Of a DNA stretch of 37,045 nucleotides, positions 33,505-37,045 are shown piece after piece. The DNA comes from Phycisphaerae bacterium (GTDB lineage Bacteria > Planctomycetota > Phycisphaerae > Sedimentisphaerales > Anaerohalosphaeraceae), in contig JAOUFG010000015.1 of the NCBI GenBank assembly GCA_029858345.1, forward strand, positions 1 to 37,045, read 5' to 3'. The notes beneath the pieces are model-generated. The model saw only the letters and a list, made by a program, of their open reading frames with translations. It ran no database searches and was not told the DNA's origin. The translations under genes and the position numbers were made by a program. Every line of letters starts with the position of its first letter. Position 1 is the stretch's first letter.

Positions 33505-34440
33505 TTATTCAAAAGGACCGGAATCGGTTTCCAGTGCATCCAAAATCTGCTTGAGCCCGACGATCGCCAAACACACACAAGTATCCGCAGCGCCGTAATA
33601 AATCCACAGATCATCACCCCGCCGGATCATTCCGGTGGGGAATACCACATTCGGGACCAGTCCGCTGACCTCGTATGGCTCCATCGCTTTGAACAGGCAC
33701 CGCGGCGAGCGGGCAACGACCTTGTGCGGTTTATCCCGATCCAGCAGGGCCGCCCCAACCCGATAGACCATTTGGCCGGCATAGCCCTTGACACCGTGAT
33801 ACAGCAGCAGCCAGCCATGCTCGGTCAGCAGGGGCGGAGGTCCAGCTCCCACCCTGACCGCATCCCATGCAGGGCCGCGCCCTTCCGACAGCACACAATG
33901 GGGTTGACCCCAATGCACCAAATCCGGTGAATACGCCAGCCAGATGTTCTCAATCCCCCCGCCGGCATTGGGACGCTGCACAATCGCCCAGCGGTCCTTA
34001 AATTTGACAGGGAACAGGCATGCATCCTTGTTGTTGGGCGGAAGAATCAAGCCCGTCCGTTCGGCCTTGACAAAATCCTTGGTCTTGGCAAGCCCCACTG
34101 CCGCTCCCGCATGTGAATAGGCGGTATAGGTGATATACCATGACCGATCCTCCTGGATCCAGGTAATACGCGGGTCCTCACAACCCCACTGTTCATATTT
34201 CCATTGTTTCAGACCGCAGCCCAGGAAAGGTATAGGGTCTATCTGCCAGTTCGTAACGCCATTATCGCTGCGGGCGGTATAAATACTGGAAAAGCCGTTT
34301 GTGTCTTCCACACGAAGCAGAAGGACAATCTGGCCGTCCACTTTTACGGCACCGGGATTCAGAACAGCTTCAGAATGAAATGGCAAATCGCTGACCGTCA
34401 GGATTGGATTGAATTCGGAACGCTTGAATATCGGTTTCAT
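33505..34440 (-). CDS. GH130 family glycoside phosphorylase/hydrolase
   Basis: The 311-aa five-bladed beta-propeller enzyme has the general acid D89 in YEQWGCEDPRIT. NPGAVKVDGQIVLLLRVE at the start and PTGMIRRGDDLWIYYGAADT near the end are characteristic. Most GH130 members act on beta-mannosides, often by phosphorolysis. The start at 34440 is supported by GAGG 8 bp upstream and by the strong promoter at 34490-34517; a 63-residue upstream extension in frame crosses that promoter and is rejected. Together with glgP and GT4 it suggests storage-sugar turnover. Confidence 0.9.
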   Translation of the reverse strand: MKPIFKRSEFNPILTVSDLPFHSEAVLNPGAVKVDGQIVLLLRVEDTNGFSSIYTARSDNGVTNWQIDPIPFLGCGLKQWKYEQWGCEDPRITWIQEDRSWYITYTAYSHAGAAVGLAKTKDFVKAERTGLILPPNNKDACLFPVKFKDRWAIVQRPNAGGGIENIWLAYSPDLVHWGQPHCVLSEGRGPAWDAVRVGAGPPPLLTEHGWLLLYHGVKGYAGQMVYRVGAALLDRDKPHKVVARSPRCLFKAMEPYEVSGLVPNVVFPTGMIRRGDDLWIYYGAADTCVCLAIVGLKQILDALETDSGPFE

Positions 34441-34489
34441 CGGAAAAACCTCAAATTTCACAGAAAATCGTCTTGCCCTGTTCAATAGC

Positions 34490-34517
34490 ATCATATCCCG
34501 AAAACGACCCCTGTCAA
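34490..34517 (-). promoter_or_regulatory. Sigma70 promoter of the GH130-glgP operon
   Basis: On the minus strand TTGACA (34517-34512), a 16-bp spacer and TATGAT (34495-34490) match the consensus nearly perfectly. It lies 50 bp before the GH130 start. Confidence 0.7.
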
Positions 34518-34555
34518 GCACGGCTTTTTCTCTAAAAAATCTCCAAAAAGTCGGC

Positions 34556-34586
34556 TTGACAGAAAACAGTAAATGGATCATACTAT
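34556..34586 (+). promoter_or_regulatory. Candidate promoter of the winged-helix gene
   Basis: A perfect TTGACA at 34556-34561 is followed by CATACT after 17 bp or TACTAT (34581-34586) after 19 bp. It is divergent from the GH130 promoter, about 60 bp before the ATG at 34645. Confidence 0.5.
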
Positions 34587-34644
34587 AGATCGCTATTCGT
34601 GAAAACATGACAAAAGCAAAAAACTCCAATTAATGAGGTGAGAT

Positions 34645-34866
34645 ATGGCTCCTGAAAAAATCGGGCAAGCGGCAGGTCAAATTTGGCATATGCTTTCGAC
34701 CGCCTCAGAACAAGTCAACATCGCAGATGTCGCCAAAAAAACAAAACTGACAACTCCGCTCGCCTATCAAGGTCTGGGCTGGCTGGCGCGGGAAGGCAAA
34801 ATCGAGTACGAACAAAAGGGCCGTACGATTTATGTCTCCCTGGCGCCCTCTGAGTGCATCTGCTGA
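34645..34866 (+). CDS. Small winged-helix protein (DUF2582-like)
   Basis: The 73-aa protein is a single winged helix-turn-helix: IGQAAGQIWHMLSTASEQVN, then IADVAKKTKLTTPLAYQGLG as the recognition helix region, then a beta wing (EGKIEYEQKGRTIYVSL). It matches the DUF2582 type of predicted DNA-binding proteins. It may regulate a neighbour such as the divergent GH130 unit, but no operator was identified. GAGGTG lies before the ATG. The ending Cys-Ile-Cys is unusual. Confidence 0.82.
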   Translation: MAPEKIGQAAGQIWHMLSTASEQVNIADVAKKTKLTTPLAYQGLGWLAREGKIEYEQKGRTIYVSLAPSECIC

Positions 34867-35027
34867 AATTGCCCGAACAGAATCTACAAAGTATTAACCT
34901 GGACCTCGGCTGACACCGTGCTGAGAGGTATTTATTGTTGCTTTTTAAAAAGATTCCCTGTACATTCCCCCGTTCCGTATATTTTTCCATGATATCAAGA
35001 TGAATTTTCTTAACACAGGAACGATGC

Positions 35028-36893
35028 ATGTCACTGACAAGATATATCCGAAACATCGCTATCATTGCCCATGTGGACCACGGCAAGACGACGCTGGTGG
35101 ATCAACTGCTGTATCAATCCGGCATGTTCCGTGATGCCGAACTGGACAAGCTGGCCGGCGGTCAGCATGGACTGATTATGGACTCCAACCCCATTGAGCG
35201 GGAACGGGGCATCACCATTCTCAGCAAGAACTGCGCCATCCAGTACACAACCCCGGACGGCGACGAATACAAGATTAACATTATCGATACACCTGGCCAC
35301 GCCGATTTCGGCGGCGAGGTCGAGCGCGTCCTCAAGATGGCCGACGGTGTACTGCTGGTGGTCGATGCCTTTGACGGCCCGATGCCCCAGACACGATTCG
35401 TCCTCAGCAAGGCGCTGTACCATAAACTCAAACCCATCGTAGTCGTCAACAAAGTGGACCGCCCCGAATGCCGGCCCGAAGATGTTGTCAACGAGGTCTT
35501 TGACTTATTTGTGGCCCTGAAAGCCGACGACAACTCACTCGATTTCCCCGTCATCTATGCCTCCGGGAAAAATGGTTGGGCCACCACCGATTTGCATGTC
35601 AAAAACGACAATATGAAGCCCATTTTTGACGCTATCATCAACCATGTACCCACGCCCAAAGATGCCCCCGATGCCCCGCTGCAAATGATGGTCACTTCAT
35701 TAGATTATTCCGATTATGTCGGACGTATCGCCATCGGGCGGGTCTTTGCCGGGTCGGTTTCACAGGCCGAAAAAGTAACCGTGATTGACGCGGAAGGAAA
35801 GCACACCCTGCAAAAAGTGTTGCAGCTTTATACCTTTGACGGACTGGGCAAACGCCCGATCGAGCAGGTCATCGCCGGCGACATCTGCGCAATTGCCGGA
35901 CTGGATCCCGTCGATATCGGAAATACCATCGCCTGCGCCGATGAACCGGTTGCCCTGCCCATAACCACCATCGATGAGCCCACCATGAGCATGACCTTCC
36001 GCATCAATGACGGTCCTTTCGCGGGCCGGGAAGGAAAATATGTCACAAGCCGGCAAATCCGGGACCGGCTGGAAAAGGAACTGCAGGTCAATGTCGCCCT
36101 GCGCGTCGATCCGGGACCAACGCCGGAAGAGTTCATCGTGTCCGGACGCGGCCTGATGCACCTGGGGATTTTGATCGAAAATATGCGGCGGGAAGGATAT
36201 GAACTGTGCGTAGGCAAACCCAGCGTCATCATCCGCATGGTCAACGGCCTGCGGCATGAACCGATCGAGCAGCTTGTGATTGATTGCCCGGCCGAGTGCC
36301 AAAGTGCCGTGATGAGTTTACTGGGCGACCGCCGGAGCGAACTGACCAGCATGGATGCCAAGACCGGCGCCGATAACTATGTTCACATGGAGTTTTTGAT
36401 TCCCTCCCGCGGCCTGTTCGGCCTGCATGCCCGCATTTTGACCGCTACCCAGGGGCGGGCCGTCATGCATCACTCGTTTGAAAAATATGACCTGATGCGG
36501 GGCACAATTCCGCAGCGGCAGGCCGGCGTGATGATCGCAACGGAACCGGGAACTGTCACGGCATACGCGCTGGATGGACTGTATGACCGCGGCATTTTCT
36601 TCGTCGAACCGGGCGAGGCGGTCTATGAAGGTCAGGTCGTCGGTGAACACTGCAAAGACAAAGACATCCCCGTTAACCCGGCCCGGGCCAAACAGCTCAC
36701 CAACGTACGCGCCTCCGGCAAAGACGACGCCGCCAAGGTTCGGCCCGCACGAAAGATGTCGCTGGAAGCGACCATGGAATACATCCAGGAAGACGAACTG
36801 GTGGAGTTTACACCCAAATCCATCCGTATCCGAAAGCGATTCCTCAAAGAAAGCGATCGAAAACGAAACTCCCGAAAGGCCGAAAAAGAATAA
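35028..36893 (+). CDS. typA: Ribosome-associated GTPase TypA/BipA
   Basis: The 621-aa translational GTPase is full length. G1 is AHVDHGKTT, the switch I region is RERGITI, G3 is [14 protein letters not shown] and G4 is NKVDR. The EF-G-like domains follow, then the TypA-specific C-terminal domain ([20 protein letters not shown] and [20 protein letters not shown]). TypA binds the 70S ribosome and helps ribosome assembly and stress adaptation. The gene stands alone, 161 bp after the winged-helix gene. The last 152 bp of the window after its stop contain no recognisable gene. Confidence 0.96.
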   Translation: MSLTRYIRNIAIIAHVDHGKTTLVDQLLYQSGMFRDAELDKLAGGQHGLIMDSNPIERERGITILSKNCAIQYTTPDGDEYKINIIDTPGHADFGGEVERVLKMADGVLLVVDAFDGPMPQTRFVLSKALYHKLKPIVVVNKVDRPECRPEDVVNEVFDLFVALKADDNSLDFPVIYASGKNGWATTDLHVKNDNMKPIFDAIINHVPTPKDAPDAPLQMMVTSLDYSDYVGRIAIGRVFAGSVSQAEKVTVIDAEGKHTLQKVLQLYTFDGLGKRPIEQVIAGDICAIAGLDPVDIGNTIACADEPVALPITTIDEPTMSMTFRINDGPFAGREGKYVTSRQIRDRLEKELQVNVALRVDPGPTPEEFIVSGRGLMHLGILIENMRREGYELCVGKPSVIIRMVNGLRHEPIEQLVIDCPAECQSAVMSLLGDRRSELTSMDAKTGADNYVHMEFLIPSRGLFGLHARILTATQGRAVMHHSFEKYDLMRGTIPQRQAGVMIATEPGTVTAYALDGLYDRGIFFVEPGEAVYEGQVVGEHCKDKDIPVNPARAKQLTNVRASGKDDAAKVRPARKMSLEATMEYIQEDELVEFTPKSIRIRKRFLKESDRKRNSRKAEKE

Positions 36894-37045
36894 CACCAGC
36901 ATCCTCCAGACCATGGACATGGGTGTTCGCTTAAGATAGTGTGCATCCGTGCCTCATCACATAACTCCAGAACTGTTGCCAGCGGCCCGTTGTTAACTTT
37001 AATGTTCGCAATGCAAGAACACAACTGGCGCCATCCTCTTTCCAC

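Noticed and set aside
34441-34629. 63-residue N-terminal extension of the GH130 protein
   Set aside because: It crosses a near-consensus promoter and is not homologous to the family; GAGG supports the ATG at 34440.
36632-37045. Minus-strand open frame running off the right edge
   Set aside because: It is antisense to the typA 3' end, rich in Cys, Trp and Ser, and has no family resemblance. The last 152 bp show no other gene.

Overview
The window looks like a chromosomal segment of a Gram-negative-type bacterium, most plausibly a member of the Planctomycetota (perhaps class Phycisphaerae). This is an inference. It rests on an OprB-type outer-membrane porin ending in Phe, a Tat-exported type I sulfatase, a DUF1015 protein beside a class V aminotransferase, a trpS-DUF2007-scpA string, a TraR/DksA protein with an acidic tail, and many dispersed intergenic repeats of kinds common in environmental PVC genomes. 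About 30 genes are supported. Most are housekeeping or metabolic. No phage, transposase, CRISPR array or rRNA was seen.

Layout. 1-3.3 kb: the end of an unknown gene, a YacL-like PIN/TRAM membrane protein, then an ACT-domain (UPF0237)/UPF0210 pair. 3.3-7.6 kb: DUF1015, sulfatase and class V aminotransferase, closed by a clear Rho-independent terminator. 7.7-9.0 kb: a membrane-anchored PQQ-type beta-propeller. 9.0-11.5 kb: a nickel module, with a UreH/NicO-like transporter and OprB porin on the minus strand and a divergent nikR. 11.6-14.0 kb: trxB and an unknown membrane-anchored protein. 14.4-15.1 kb: a PilZ protein. 15.2-20.0 kb (minus): trpS, DUF2007, scpA, a small membrane protein, deoC and pabB. 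20.2-22.4 kb: two unknown membrane proteins and tadA. 22.5-23.6 kb: a GAF-GGDEF diguanylate cyclase. 24.0-26.2 kb: lemA, an AT-rich unknown gene and DUF3137. 26.3-28.4 kb (minus): tRNA-Ala(GGC), an alpha/beta hydrolase and speB. 28.8-30.4 kb: a TraR/DksA protein and a DUF4405 membrane protein. 30.4-34.4 kb: a GT4 glycosyltransferase converging on GH130 and GT35 phosphorylase genes. 34.6-36.9 kb: a small winged-helix protein and typA/bipA.

Functional links. NikR, the porin and the transporter form a self-contained nickel uptake and control unit. The predicted porin promoter carries a repeated 8-bp site that could be the NikR operator. The diguanylate cyclase (intact GGDEF and I-site) and the PilZ protein are a possible maker/reader pair for c-di-GMP. 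GT4, GH130 and GT35 suggest turnover of a glucan or mannose-containing reserve. DUF1015 next to a SerC-like aminotransferase suggests serine metabolism.

The most unusual signal is not a gene. Several families of dispersed, partly palindromic repeats occupy the spaces between genes and reshape gene ends. Family R1 (about 70-114 bp when not truncated; six copies here) forms the immediate 5' leaders of lemA and the TraR/DksA gene, including the likely ribosome-binding site. Another copy encodes the C-terminus of the 468-aa unknown protein. Family R2 (CCAC-type inverted arms) occurs as an empty palindrome between deoC and pabB, where it supplies the deoC stop codon. It also occurs as separated arms around an AT-rich orphan gene placed between lemA and DUF3137, which resembles a small cargo unit. 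A third palindrome (R3) and a MITE-like 99-bp element complete the set.
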